A stretch of DNA of 64,000 nt from Paramacrobiotus metropolitanus (Eukaryota; Tardigrada; Eutardigrada; Parachela; Macrobiotidae), in NCBI RefSeq assembly GCF_019649055.1, contig NW_026570235.1, forward strand, positions 1,698,500 to 1,762,499, written 5' to 3'. Positions 1-12,334 of this stretch are shown one piece after another (the stretch's first letter is position 1; each line of letters opens with the position of its first letter). The notes under the pieces are model-generated. The model saw only the letters and a program-made list of their open reading frames with translations. It had not been told where the DNA came from and ran no database searches. Both the position numbers and the translations under genes were made by a program.

Positions 1-47
1 CGCGTTGACCAGTTGTGTGTGAGACTGTGAGGTAATGCGTTGAGTAA

Positions 48-3000
48 TGTAACAGGCAAGCGCGAGGAGATCACGAGTGCACTTTATTGACAAATAAAGG
101 GGGAACAATGCTGCGTAAATAGCAGGAAAGCAAGAACAAAGCACTGATGGCTAAGCAAGTGAATGCTAGAAGAGGCTCTTGAGCGTCCGTCAAGGCGTGT
201 AAGAAGCAACTGGCGGCAGCACGTGCTGTGTGCCATCAGCTGTGTGATGATGCGCAGACTGGACTCTATCCAACGCGAGCGTATGAACGCTGAGTCATAC
301 TGCGAGAGAGGGACGAGAGAGCAAGTATGCTCAGTGTGTGCGCCGCGTATATCCGCTTCAGCGGATATGAGTGCAGTGCAGCAGCACACGTACTTACAGC
401 GAGAGAGGCGATAACGGCAAGCATGAGTGCAAGTACGTCCAGTGTGGACCGTACGCACCAGGCGCAGTCGTGGGCCTCTGACATGCCTCTGGGCGGGAAT
501 CCGAGCTCCTGCGAAGGATGCTCCGACTCGGTACCGCACCAGTACCGCACAACTCTCCGGTCGGACCCAATGTGGGGTCGCTGGTACGCGTCCTCGGGCA
601 GTGGGAGTCCGGAGTCTGGTTGACCGTCCCTTCTTCACTTCCAGACCCATGAGTGGAGACCACTCACGGCCGAGAAATCCGGAAGCCGCTCGGGCGTTTC
701 GTTGGACCGGTGATGCATCTGTTGGCTGGCTTCTTGCTTCTGTTGGCCTCGGAGACCAGTGTAAAAAAAAAGAAAAATGTATTGAAAGTTTATGCAGCGC
801 GATAGGTAATATGAATAAAGTTTAATCACAATTCCAGTGAGCAAAAGGGGTTACGTACAAAACAGATCCGTTAAAGAGATCGAACTAGAAAAGTACAATT
901 CCGTTTGTTAGGAAAAAATGCTAAAAAATGCAAAAATCTGTCCGGGGGTCCTATTCCGACGAGGATGACGTCCACGGGGCAGTTGAGTCTCCACGGGGTC
1001 TCCTGTCCACCTTCATCCGGTAAGTTGGGTCCGGGGCGTCGGTTCCCGAGTTACCCGTCGTAACCGGTTACATTCGCCGAGGTCGGATAAGCACGGCTAA
1101 ACACTTACTACCGACTCGTATCCTTCCATTAGGGATAGAGAGGCACTGTTGCAGTTGCAAATGCCGAGACATCCTCTCTGAATGGGGAATAGGACCGAGG
1201 TCGGTTTGACCAAGGGCGGCCTACCGGTAAGTCGACCGGCGGCTAGGGGAAATTCGGTTATGTCCCGAATTGCTAAAGTCCAGGTCGGAAAAAGCTGTAT
1301 GTAAATCATGCGGCCTGTGTGGTCGTCATGTACAGCAGTTCCGTTCAAAAAGTGGTCGGTTACAACCGTTCAATCTGCTACCACGAGCCTGGTTTAGGGT
1401 AATCCGAGTCGGACTGGCTCGAAGGTCCGATGGGAATTCATGGGTTTCCGCGATGGAAGTGTCTAGTTGACTTCCATCCAGTATACTTCATTGTTATCCG
1501 ACCTTCTGTCATGCTATCCGTCTAGACAACTTCCTTCAAGTCGAATTCGTCCACCGCAGACGGCTGTCGATCTTCTTCCGTCATGTTGACTGGAGTTCCG
1601 ACTTCCGACTTGTAGTCGGTTATAGTCGACTTCGGGAGGTCGGATGAACTGTGTTTCCATCCGTCCGAAGGTCGGATTTATCCGTTAAGAGGTCGGTTCT
1701 CGACTTTCCAAATGCCTTTGCCGACTTGTTGTCGTATCCTTCCGACTTCTGTATGGTCGCTTCCGACCTCGACTTGAGGTCGGTTATCCGTGTCAATGTT
1801 CCAAGGTCGGCTGTTTTCCGACTTCCTCAGGTCGGATACTTTGTGTCTATCTCCTACTTCTAGTTGGTTTTCCGAGCTGTTGTCGCTTACTTCCGACCTC
1901 CATTTGCTGACTTCCGACTTCCGTTCCGAGTCGGTCTAGACGACTTGCACCGTTACGCCCATGTGGGGCTAGGCGGCACCTGTCGAATTGACTTGATCCG
2001 ATGAGCTCTCTGCATCCGGCTACAGTCGACCGGGTCTCCGTTGTCAGGATGTCCTTTGGTCAGTTCGGACTGGCAGAAAGACATTCGGCAACATGACTCC
2101 GTTTCTCCCTGACATGGGCTCTAAGTCGGATCCGAGCTACTGTAAGCTGATCATGCCTCCGGGCAGCCAAGTCGTGTGAGGTAGTTCTCCTTGGCATCTG
2201 TTGGCCGAGTGACTGGCTTTTCGTCATGCAGTTGTGCTCGCTCACAACACTAAGGGTCTTTGTGGCCCTGGTTGCTGAGTCGAACTCTTTGGTTTTAAGC
2301 TTCATGCACATGCAAGTCCCTGAGGTCGTCAGATCCAATTCTTCCATTTTGTTTTGCCGCGAACCTGAGACGCCTAGCCGCTTCTGTTGGGGGTAGACAA
2401 CTCCACGGGGAAATTTTTCTTTGCCGCTGACGAAGACTGACTGGCCGGTGCTGTTGCGAGCAGGTGGTCAACGTCATCGGGGTTCGTTAAACGGGGGTGC
2501 AGATCGAGTATTCTAACTCTGTCTGCCTAGGATGTTCCATTGAAGACATGGGGAAGCAGGTCGCGGCGGAGTCGTTGGTACACCAGTATCCCAATCACCG
2601 TCGCTGTTCCTCTTCAGGGAATGGCAGCACGTTCGAGACGCGCGTAGTCGTGGTCACCGGTGAGTCGGCTGGTTTACCCGATGTCGACCGGGGGAGACTG
2701 CGGTTGATCTCCAGGTACAGAGCCTGTAGGTCTGGATTCAAACGGAGAATCCAGTTGGATTGCCACGTGACTACTGCCAGCTTCCGTCCGTTCTCTGTAG
2801 TCGACTCCTGTTGGCCGCTATGGTCGACCTGTGTGGTCGGCCATGATGTCGATTTCCCGTTAATCGATCTGGCTATCGTTTCCAAAGCCGACTTGTGTAG
2901 TCGGCTTGCACTACCGACCTATGTGGTCGGCTGATGCAGCTATGTCCAGAATGGCTTCGGGTTATGAGTGAAGTACAGAGTGAACCTTTGTGGTCGGCTC

Positions 3001-3560
3001 AAGTACGCGTAGTCAAATCCGAGTATTCCTGCGCTGTTGGCGACTCGGCCGAGGATTTCCGCTGTTTACAATGGTGAAGGCTGCTCGGCTACCCGGTTCT
3101 TAAGTTGGCCACGGGTGCTCGGCAAACATGGCGTGGATCGCGCGCAGTACCGTGTTCCGCGCCATGTTAGCGTAATCTTCTCGGTTTCTTCTCCGGAGTC
3201 GGTTGGCCGGAGTAATCTTCATAGCCGGTTGTGGTTAATGGCATCGTCTGTACCATGTAACTCGTGGTCGGCTCCATGTAACGCGGATTGGGGCTTCGGT
3301 CGGCTCCGATGGTCGCAGAACGTGGTTGACGATCTGCTATGTTAGCAGACGTGGTTTACGATCTGTTCATGCCATGCTGGGGAACTGAGGTCGGTTTGCC
3401 CAGCTCTGTCCAGGGGACTCCTCGGAAGACGTACCGGAACGGTGGAAAAAGCCGGCTTGTCAGGTCTAACCACTCGTATCCGGGTCAAACCGAAGAATCC
3501 GGCCGACTTATGTAGTCAGCATTCTGGCAAGGGCGTCGTTGACATCCGCCGCGTACATGG
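48..3560 (+). repeat. Left terminal inverted repeat of the giant element
   Basis: The arm pairs with 9158-12334. Matching blocks include the outer 50 bp, the polyA-signal hairpin at 82-99, the block around 1330-1440 (partner 10970-11070) and the inner block ending near 3560. Beyond that point the two sides diverge. The arm is dense in short CCGAC/GTCGG motifs, above all at 1500-2000. Perfect hairpins lie at 82-99 (CTTTATT, 4-nt loop, AATAAAG) and at 350-367 (TATCCGCTTCAGCGGATA). The open frames inside are short, overlapping and on both strands, so I call no gene here. The arms differ by scattered substitutions and indels, so the copy is not fresh. Confidence 0.85.
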
Positions 3561-3593
3561 TTAATCGGTTCCTGTGAAGAGAACTAAAGAAAA

Positions 3594-5598
3594 ATGTCCA
3601 TTCCGAAGTCGTTTCTCGACGGTGCTATTTCTCAGCTGGACTGTTTCTCAGTCAGGTCGATTCTGGACCATGCCGTTTCTCGGCGTTAAGTCCCCCAGTA
3701 AAGTCGGAAGCCAAGGAGCCGGTCAAACCGAAGTCGGACTCCACGGTTAAGACGCCGAAGCCCAACCCGGCTAAGCGGCATAAGTCATCTGACGACCTGG
3801 ATATTTCGGACGCCGGCCCACAAAGGACCGAGCAGAAGGAAAAGGCTCAGGAACCGCACGACAAGGAGGCGGTTGAACGAAAATTTCAAGAAGTCATGGA
3901 GCGAGCAGGCACAAAGCCGGCCAAGACTACGAAACCCATCGAAACCGCCCACTCCAACCGAACAACCTAAGCCTTCCACATCCAAACAACAGTCTGATAA
4001 GGAGTCTGACAAAATCTCGGACATCGAAGAAAAGGACTCAATCTCCGACAATGGAGAAGGTGATCCTTATGAAGGATTTAAAGGCGACCTGAAGGAAATG
4101 TTCGACCATGGAGCCGACACTGATGAATCACAGTGGCCAGCCCCAGATGACGTACGCGAACGCCTTCCGGACGAACAGCCGGAAGATCCGGTTGAGACGG
4201 TAATTCGTACAGTCCGAGTACACGTCGAAGTCGTCCGTAGTATCCGGAACGTTAAGGAAAACGGCAAGGATATCTACCAGTCCCTGGTCCGAGACTTGTC
4301 TAATAACAACCAAGCCGGAGGCGAAACCGGAACATGGTTGACGCATCAACTTATGATGCAGATCGTCGCCTGTACTTTGGATTTAGGATTAGCGGTAGCC
4401 GTCCACCGACAATGGGGACGGATGGCCGAACTGCTCCCACCGGATCTCATCAAGTCACTTAAAAGTGCAGCAGCGAGGAATGCGGACAACACACTGACTA
4501 GAATTGCACGGTGTATTGGATATATTCGGAATCCCCGCGGATCGACTCTGGTCCAAATTGCCCGTGTATATAACGTTATGTACATGGACAAGAAGGGCAA
4601 TATTGACGAAATTATCGACCACATAGAGGGTCGAATCGAAGGTTTGGTCGCCGCACATACTCTTCAGAGGACTAATGCGGAACGCGACGTGCCTGTACGG
4701 TACACCGTGCCTAACTTCATACCGGAACAACATCGGCGTGAATTTAACCTCCGGATGTCTTACGTCAACACGGAGAAGCCTCCGGCGGGTACGGAACCTA
4801 CCGAAGAGTATAGTGATTCCAACGAACAACCGTCGGATGACGCAGCCAACCTCCTACACATAGCTCGAACAGCTACACAGTCGGCACTGCACCAAAACCT
4901 GCCGTCTCCGAATACGACGCAGGATGGATGTACACTTACGCCGCCCTGAAGGCCCTTGCAACACGTGGACCGAAGTTTGCCACACCGAGGATCGCCTTCA
5001 AACTCCTCCAACACTGGATGGTAGATGAGAAGGGCGACTGGCGACAACTAAGCCAGAATAACGTACGACATTACTGCGACTTGGGATACCATGCAGGGAA
5101 GTTGATACGCACATACACCAGCGGAAAGCGAATGTATTACGAGTTCCCACCGGCTCAGAGAGACCCGGCCCCTTCAACATATGACGGATGGATACACGCC
5201 ATCGAAGCGTATATGGGAATGTCGTGGCATCCTGACGGACTAACTCGTGGAGAAATACTCCACCAACTTATAGCACGGTTCGAGTTCGAATGGAAGCGGC
5301 GGAACCGCAGCTAGTCGACCCCAAATATAAGGCCAAACCAGATCCGACCGCCGGACGAAAGAAATATTCCCTGGAGGACGACTTGGAATTCGTCCTATCG
5401 AAGGCGCTTTACCAACAGCGGTTCGCCACGAACACCGACCAGGTCCAGGGCGGCCAACGGTTTGTTGCCTTAAACCCCTCAACCCACCGACATGGACATC
5501 TACCGAAGGAACGACCAACCTCGGCACAACCGACCGAGTTGGCCGACTCGCACCAAGCAAGTCGGCTCGGGTCGCCAGAAGTACCCACACGGGAATGA
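3594..5598 (+). pseudogene. Giant-element frame A, decayed gag- or capsid-like protein
   Basis: A coding signal runs in one direction but changes frame at least three times: near 3690, near 3870-3960, near 4900 and near 5290. The first part is lysine/glutamate/proline-rich and looks disordered (about 3690-4060). A helical, globular-looking section rich in R, L and V follows (about 4060-4760), then a W/Y-rich section (about 4925-5310) and a basic tail. No catalytic motif, zinc knuckle or other family signature is recognised. Size, order and composition suggest a structural protein, which is inference. The frameshifts argue for a dead copy, although some could be programmed or sequencing artefacts. 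A 67-bp intron (about 5748-5814) may join it to the next frame. Confidence 0.5.
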
Positions 5599-5814
5599 GG
5601 AGACGTAGAACACGTCGGAGGAGTGGCATAACCGACCTTTCCTCCATTGACACCACATAGGCGTCATCGACCAACAGAAGTCGACCTACCTCATAGACGA
5701 CCACAAAGGCGTCTTGGACCAGTTCGAGAACCGACATGGCCCGACCGTAGTAATTATAGGGCGTAATTAATAGGATGCAACCGAGAAACGGTTCGCTTAC
5801 TTTTGTTTTGACAG

Positions 5815-6441
5815 ACTCGTACGGAAGCCTATACGGTGGACTGCCAACAGTGCATGGATAATGCGACGAGGGACAACAACAGATTGCCCTGCGCCCTATG
5901 CATCGTTTCCTTCACGAACGAACGGGTTACCGGCACCAGACCGCAACACCGAGCTCAGGCGGCGGCACTTTACCTTAATGTTGTCGCTGGCAACTTGAGC
6001 GCATACCGGTACCTGGCCGGCAGAGAATACCTGATTAATCAATTGGAGTCTTACGAACAGGATAACCTGGCTACAATCCAGCGACAACGAGCTCGCGACC
6101 CGAGATGGGAAGAAACTCGACCACCAGTCTTAACAAACAGACTGTTCGAGTATCGCCAGATGCAGGACTTGCAGCGTCAACTTGACGACCAGAAAAAGAT
6201 TAAGGAGGTCGATAGACAGATCGCCACAATGCGAGTCCATCCACCACCGACCGATTACGAACCGGAAATAAAGATTCGGGTACAGACACCCACACAGGGT
6301 CGCCCGAAAACCGAAGAGTTGATCCCCACCGTACGTGATGTCTTCGTCGGAGATCCGAACCGACCGATGACGGGCACATCTATAATGATGATGATGAATA
6401 TGCCGGACGGAACCCAACAGCGGCAACTCAGGAACAGTTGA
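5815..6441 (+). CDS. Giant-element frame B, Cys-containing and Gln/Arg-rich protein
   Basis: The frame is open from a good splice acceptor (pyrimidine tract plus CAG ending at 5814). The first ATG is at 5854, and GTG at 5836 is in frame. The N-terminus has CxxC (CQQC) and a second CxxC (CALC) about 15 residues later, a possible small zinc-binding site. The rest is Arg/Gln-rich with a likely coiled segment (RQMQDLQRQLDDQKK), then a Pro/Thr-rich tail. A run of methionines (MMMMNM) near 6385-6400 comes from ATGATG repeats. From 6442 the signal moves to another frame (6438-6623), so this is probably a piece of a longer product. No family was recognised. Confidence 0.45.
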   Translation, partial: TRTEAYTVDCQQCMDNATRDNNRLPCALCIVSFTNERVTGTRPQHRAQAAALYLNVVAGNLSAYRYLAGREYLINQLESYEQDNLATIQRQRARDPRWEETRPPVLTNRLFEYRQMQDLQRQLDDQKKIKEVDRQIATMRVHPPPTDYEPEIKIRVQTPTQGRPKTEELIPTVRDVFVGDPNRPMTGTSIMMMMNMPDGTQQRQLRNS

Positions 6442-6710
6442 TGGCAATCCCACAGAGGGCAACGCCAGTAGTCACACAGGCTCGTCCAACTGTCTCCCAA
6501 CAGATTCCCCAACACGGAAGTCGGACTCAACCGGCGGCTCAACAACAGCAGCGCCGACCCAGCAAAAACCTCGCGGGACATGATCTTCAACATAGGATCG
6601 GCCCAGTTGATCTTCGAGACTGAATCGAAGCGCAACGAGCCGTTATCCGCGAAGTCGGAAAGGAACCGACAAGACATCCACCCGGAAAACGTACGGGATC
6701 CGGAGAAACG

Positions 6711-9116
6711 GGAATAGGACTTACGGTCGACTTAACAAATAAGTCGAAACGTAACTTCGTCCCACCCGAACAGCAGCCGGAAGCCCATCAGGCGGAACTA
6801 GCGGCTGAAGTCCAAGCTGAGCCGGCAGCTCAACAGGAGCAAATGGACGTCGATGTGGCCGACCAGATGGCACAACTACCACAAGTGGAAGTGCCGGCTC
6901 GAGAGGATCCAACAAGGAATCGACAACAAGGAATCGAGGTCGTCATGCCGCATCCGAACGAAAGAACGAATCACATTATTAACGTTATGAATTACGAGGA
7001 ACGGAACCGATCACAAGTCTGGCGGATGTTAGAAAACCTTCGCCAATTCTTCGTCCGATCCGGATACCAGACGTTATTCGAACAACAACAGTGGCAATCT
7101 GACTTCAACATGAACGCGCACACAGCGCCGAATGTTGAACACCCATATACCAGATCGAATGCGTTACCGTCGATGACCGATCCGGTCCTACTGAACGTAC
7201 CGCTGTATAGCCCGGACGGAACACTTGCGAGCCAACTAGGAGCTCGGGAATACCCCCATGATGAGTTGGAGAGTATTGCCCAGTTTGTCATCACGGACGC
7301 CCACCCAGCTTTCGTAATCACCGCGGCTCGGGAAGCACTGGACTTGACCCAGTATCTTCCAGAAGGAGATGTCGACATGGCCCAGGACGGAGTCACGGCT
7401 TTCCTGCGATTCATCTTCGCAGTCCGACTTGGCAATTACTTTTGCCATTATACCCTGTACGGACTGTACCAGAACGAGATGATACCAGTAGAGCCCTGCA
7501 ACGGACTGGGAAATCCGATCCGCTCCGAACCCGCTCCGATTTTCGGACCGGATTGGGCGGATTTCAATCTGGAAAATTCGGGGTCGGAGTGGTTTCGGAG
7601 TTTATGTGCACCTGATCGGATCGGGTTCGGATGCAATAAAAACTCCGAATAATCCGAAATTAAATAAATATTATTAATTAATTTTTATTGAATTTCCCTC
7701 TTCTTCAAAACAAAAAACTTCGTCAGCTTCGCGCTTCGCACGAGGCTTCATTTGCGCTAAATTAGTTTACATCGAAGTATCTGCTTTTGCTTAAATGACT
7801 GTTGTTAATTCCCTTTCACTTTTTTTATTAATTCTCCTGACAGTTTTAATACTAGAGTATTTTACGATTGTTATGAAGTCGTTATTTGTTATCGTCTTAT
7901 CAAATAATGTTAGTATAACTACGTCGGTCAAACGGACTACATGCGCTGTGCGGATCAGTCAGTTTAACTAGGCACCGGCTTCCCATTTTTATTTGCAGCA
8001 CTAGTAATTGGATTAATATTGGTGATTAAGATAATAGCAATAATAATACATAAGTTTAACTAAACCTAAGGAATACATGGAACTACCGTTTATTTTACTG
8101 TAGTTGCGGACGTTTAGAAACAACCATCCCATTAATTTTCTCTCCCTATTTTTGACCCTGCCCAATACGTGGGTGATCTGTGTACTGAACCGTATACAAC
8201 AGAAAGATCTGATATAGATTTCTGACAATGAGGATACTTAACTAGCCTCCCCAATTGCTTCAACACTGCAGTGTTAAGAAACGTTAAATTTTCCTTAAAA
8301 ATTTTTATTTATGTAAATCCTCTAGCGTAACCTTTATTATGCCCAAGAAAATTGTACTGGTGAATTTTGAAGTCTTTTTGCTGCCGACAACATGGAATTA
8401 AAATTTTTTGTTGATATAAAGATGTCCGGATGTGTAATAAAATTAATTTTCTTCTGGAAAATTTTTCGGATCGGATCGGAGTGGGTTCGGATTGGCCAAA
8501 AATATTTCGGATCGGATTGGTCGGAGTACGATTTTTAGAATTCGGAGTCGGACTGGGTTCGGATTAAATTTTTTAAGTTTGGATCGGACTGGACGGAGTT
8601 TTCTACTCCGTTGCAGGGCACTAGATACCAGAGGCTTTGGAAACCCTCGTAGCCCAACTCGGCACACCGATGAGAAGTGTTATCCTCGCCGTCTGGAGGC
8701 GCGACCTGCTGTACACCCACGAACGGTATGCGACAAAGTATGCCTTTCGTGAGGATCACGTAGATCCCAGCGACGACGCAACCCGGTTTATCAGCTGGTA
8801 TCGTCAAAAGAAAACTTTGCCCAGCGGATTCAACTCGTCGCCCTACGAACCTTGGATGTCGGATGACATAGCACCCGGCGCACGACCATACGCGTTGAGG
8901 CTCCAAAAACAGGCGGCCGAGGAAACGAAGAAGACCAGAGCGGAACGTCCCGGCCAAGAAACGGATGAGACTGACGACACGTCTCAACGGGGCGGTGCGG
9001 CGATTTGTAAACCCAAGGAACCGGCCTTGCGGCCACATAACCGACCTCGCCCGGACGACGAAGATGAGGAAGATTACTTCGGCGGCGATAAACCCGTCGA
9101 AGTCCCACTCAGTTAA
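6711..9116 (+). pseudogene. Giant-element frame C, interrupted by a hAT insertion
   Basis: The first part is open from about 6711 (first ATG 6843) to the insertion at 7489. The second part runs from 8632 to the stop ending at 9116. Removing the 1135-bp insert and one copy of the GATACCAG duplication leaves the frame continuous, so one protein existed here before insertion. It begins with a Gln/Glu/Pro-rich linker. A globular, capsid-like section with several W, F and Y follows, and the C-terminal tail is acidic and charged (DDEDEED). No enzyme motif was found. The absence of other frame breaks in this part suggests the hAT insertion came before long neutral decay, or that this frame was under longer constraint than frame A. 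Confidence 0.55.
7489..8623. mobile_element. Non-autonomous hAT-type element 1 (1135 bp)
   Basis: The ends are inverted: TAGAGCCCTGCAACGGA on the left and the complement of TAGTGCCCTGCAACGGA on the right, 16 of 17 matching. It is flanked by a perfect 8-bp duplication GATACCAG (7481-7488 and 8624-8631). An 8-bp duplication and TAG-type ends fit hAT transposons (established knowledge). Both sub-terminal zones are dense in GGATCGGA/TCCGATCC motifs in opposite orientation; the middle (about 7680-8440) is AT-rich. No transposase frame exists, so it must have been moved in trans. Confidence 0.85.
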
Positions 9117-9157
9117 AATCGAGTTCCCACATTGAAACTCGATCCCCCCGCTCGGAA

Positions 9158-12100
9158 CACCTACATACGCGGAGGACGTCAACGACGACTTTGCCAGAGA
9201 GCCGACTACACAAGTTAGCCGGATTCTTCGGTTTGACCCGGACATGAGTGGTTAGACCTGACAAGCCGGCCTTTTCCACCGTTCCGGTATGTCCTCCGAG
9301 GAATCCCCTGGATCGAACTGAGCAACCGACCTCAGTTCCCCAGTATGGCATGAACAGATCGTAAACGTCTGCTAACATAGCAGATCGTCAACCACGTTCT
9401 GCAACCATTGGAGCTAACAGAAGCTCCAATCCGCGCTACATGGAGATTACTCCGGCCGACCGACTCCGGAGAAGAAACAGAGAGGATTACGCTAACATGG
9501 CGCGGAACACGGCACTGCGCGCGTTCCACGCCATGTTTGCCGAGCACCGGTGGCCAACTTCGGAACCGGGTAGCCGAGCAGCCTTCACCATTGCAAACAG
9601 CGGAAATCCCTCGGCCGAGCGGCCAACAGTGCAGGAAGACTCGGATTTGACTTCAAGTATTGGATCCGACCACAAAGGTCGACTTTGTACTGTACCCATA
9701 ACTTGGAGACATAATGGATATTGCTGCACCAACCGACCACAAAGGTCGGTTGTGCAAGCCGATCACAGAGATTGGTTTTTCAAGTTGCGACCGACTAGAA
9801 GTCGACATCATGGTCGACCACACAGGTCGACCATAACGGTCAACAGAAGCCGACTATGAAGAATGGATGGAAACTGGCAGGGGCCACGTGGTAATCCGAC
9901 CGGATTCTCCGTTTGAATCCAGACCTACAGGCTCTGTACCTGGAGATCAACCGCAGTCTCCCCCGGAGGATACCGGATAAACCAACCGATTCACCGGTGA
10001 CCACGACTACGTGCGTCTTTGAACGCGCTGCCATTCCCTGAAGAGGAACAGCGACGGTGATTTGGCTGCCACTCCAACGACTCCCCCGCGACCTGCTTCC
10101 CCATGTCTTCAATGGAACATCTTAGGCAGACCGAGTTAGAATACTCGACCTGCACCCCTTCAACCAACCCCGTTGACGACGACCACCTGCCCGCAACAGT
10201 ACCGGCCAGTCGGCCTTCGTCAGCGGCAAAGAAAAATTTCCTCGTGGACGTGAGCTGCCTACCCCCGACAGAAGCGGCTAGGCGTCTCAGGTTCGCGACA
10301 AAACGAAATGGAAGAATCGGATCTGATGACCTCAGGGACTTGCATGTGCATGAAGTTTAAACCAAAGAGCTTGGCTTGTCAACCGGGGCCACAAAGACCC
10401 TTAGCATTGTGAGCGAGCGCGATTGCATGATGAAACGCCAGTCACCCGGCCAACAGATGCCAAGGAACTTCCACCTCACAGGACTCGGCCGCCCAGAGGT
10501 ATCATGAGCCAACAGTAGCTCGGATCCGACCCAGAGTTCATGTAATATCAGCATGGATAACCGACCTCAAGTTGAGGTCGGAAGTAACCCCACAGAAGTC
10601 GGAAGGATGCGACAACAAGTCGGCAAAGGCAGTTGGAAGTCGAGAACCGACCTCCTAACGGAGAAATTTAACCTTCGGACGGATGAACACACAGTTCATC
10701 CGACCTTCCGAAGTCGACTATAACCGACCACAAGTCGGAAGTCGGAAATTCAGTCAATATGACGGAAGAAGGTCGATAGCTGTCTGCGGTGGACGAATTC
10801 GACTTGAAGGAACGTTTAGCCCCACATGGGCATCTTATTGCAGGTTAACCCTAGCCGACCACCGACGGATAGGATGACCTACCTCGACAGAAGGTCGGAT
10901 AACAACGGAACATATCAGATGGAAGTCGACTGGACACCTCCATCGAAGAAACTTACGATTTCCGATCGGACCTTCGAGCCAGTTCGACTCAGATTATTCC
11001 AAACCAGGCTCGTGGTAGCAGATTGAACGGTTGTAACCGACCACTTTTGAACGGAACTGCTGTACATGACGACCACACAGGCCGCATGACTTACATACAG
11101 CTTTTTCCGACCTGAACTTTAAGAATTCGGAACATAGCCGAATTTCCCCAGCCGCCGGTCGACTTACCGGTAGGCCGACCTTGGTCAAACCGACCTCGGT
11201 CCTATTCCCTATTCAGAGAGGACGCTTCGGCATTTGCAACCGCAACAGTGCCTCTCTTTCCCAAACGGGCGGATACGAGTCGAAAGTAAGTGTTTAACCG
11301 TGCTTATCCGACTTCGGCGAAAGTAACTGGTTACGACGGGTAACCCGGGAACCGATGCCCCGGACCAAACTCACCGGACGACAAGTGGACAGGAGACCCC
11401 GTGGACGTCATCCTAGTCGGAATAGGACCCCCGGACAGATTTTTGCATTTCTTTAAGCATTTTTTTCTTCCTCCTAACAAACGGAATTGTATTTTTCTAG
11501 TTCGATCTCTTTAACAGATCTGTTTTGTAACCACTTTTGCTCACTGGAATTGTGATTAAACTTTATTTCATACTTTCTTTCGCGCTGCATAAAAACTCTC
11601 ATTAGATTTTCTTTTCACATTGTTCTCCGAAGCCAACAGAAGCAAAGAAGCCAGCCAACAGACGCATCACCGGTCCAACGAAACGCCCGAGCGGCTTCCG
11701 GATTTCTCGGCCGTGAGTGGTTTCCATTCATGGGTTCGGAAGTGACGAAGGGACGGTCGACCAGACACCGGACTCCCACTGCTAGAGGACGCGTACCAGC
11801 GACCCCACATGGGTCCGACCGGAGAGTTGTGCGGTACTGGTGCGGTACCGAGTCGGAGCATCCTTCGCAGGAGCTCGGATTCCCGCCCAGAGGCATGTCA
11901 GAGGCCCATGACTGCGCCTGGTGCGTACGATCCACACAGGACGTACTTGCAATCATTGCTTGCCATATCGCCTCTCTCGTTTGTACGTACAAGTGCTGCT
12001 GCACTGCACTCATCCGCTGAAGCGGATATACGCAGCGCATACACTGAGCCACACTTGCTCTCTCGTTCCTCTTTCGCAGTATGACTCAGCGTTCATACGC

Positions 12101-12334
12101 TCGCGTTGGATTGAGTCCAGTCTGCGCAGCATCACACAGCTGATGGCACACAGCACGTGCTTGCCGCCAGTTGCTTCTTTTCACGCCTTGACAGACGCTC
12201 AAGAACCCACTTAGCATTCACTTGCTTCTTAGCCATCAGTGCTTTGTTCTTGCTTTCCTGCTATTACGCAGCATTTGTTCCCTTTATTTGTCAATAAAGT
12301 ATCACTCGTGATCTCCTCGCGCTCTCCTGTTACA
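9158..12334 (-). repeat. Right terminal inverted repeat of the giant element
   Basis: This is the inverted partner of 48-3560, about 0.3 kb shorter because of indels. The outer end keeps the AATAAA-bearing hairpin near 12281-12300 and the 18-nt palindrome near 12013-12032. The inner edge is about 9158, just after the last element frame stops at 9116. No coding region is supported inside the arm. Confidence 0.85.

Larger units (their letters stand above)
48..12334. mobile_element. Giant element with multi-kilobase terminal inverted repeats
   Basis: The left end begins TGTAACAGG at 48 and the right end closes with its complement CCTGTTACA at 12334, so the termini are TG...CA. Each end carries the same sequence in inverted orientation for more than 3 kb. 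The core, about 5.6 kb including a nested 1135-bp hAT-type insert, has rightward open frames rich in P, Q, E and R. GTAA lies directly outside both ends (44-47 and 12335-12338) and may be a 4-bp target duplication. TG...CA ends with a short duplication are usual for integrase-type insertion (known for LTR and Maverick-like elements), but no integrase, transposase, polymerase or reverse transcriptase is recognisable here. The element is visibly GC-richer than the AT-rich host DNA. It is probably a decayed, non-autonomous member of an uncharacterised family; a second left end occurs at 63516. Confidence 0.8.

Noticed and set aside
84-663. Overlapping open frames on both strands at the giant-element ends
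   Set aside because: They lie in the inverted repeat, are GC-rich and overlap in several frames, which explains their openness without coding.
7489-8623. piggyBac-type interpretation of the CCCTGC ends
   Set aside because: The flanks are an 8-bp GATACCAG duplication, not TTAA, so hAT fits better.
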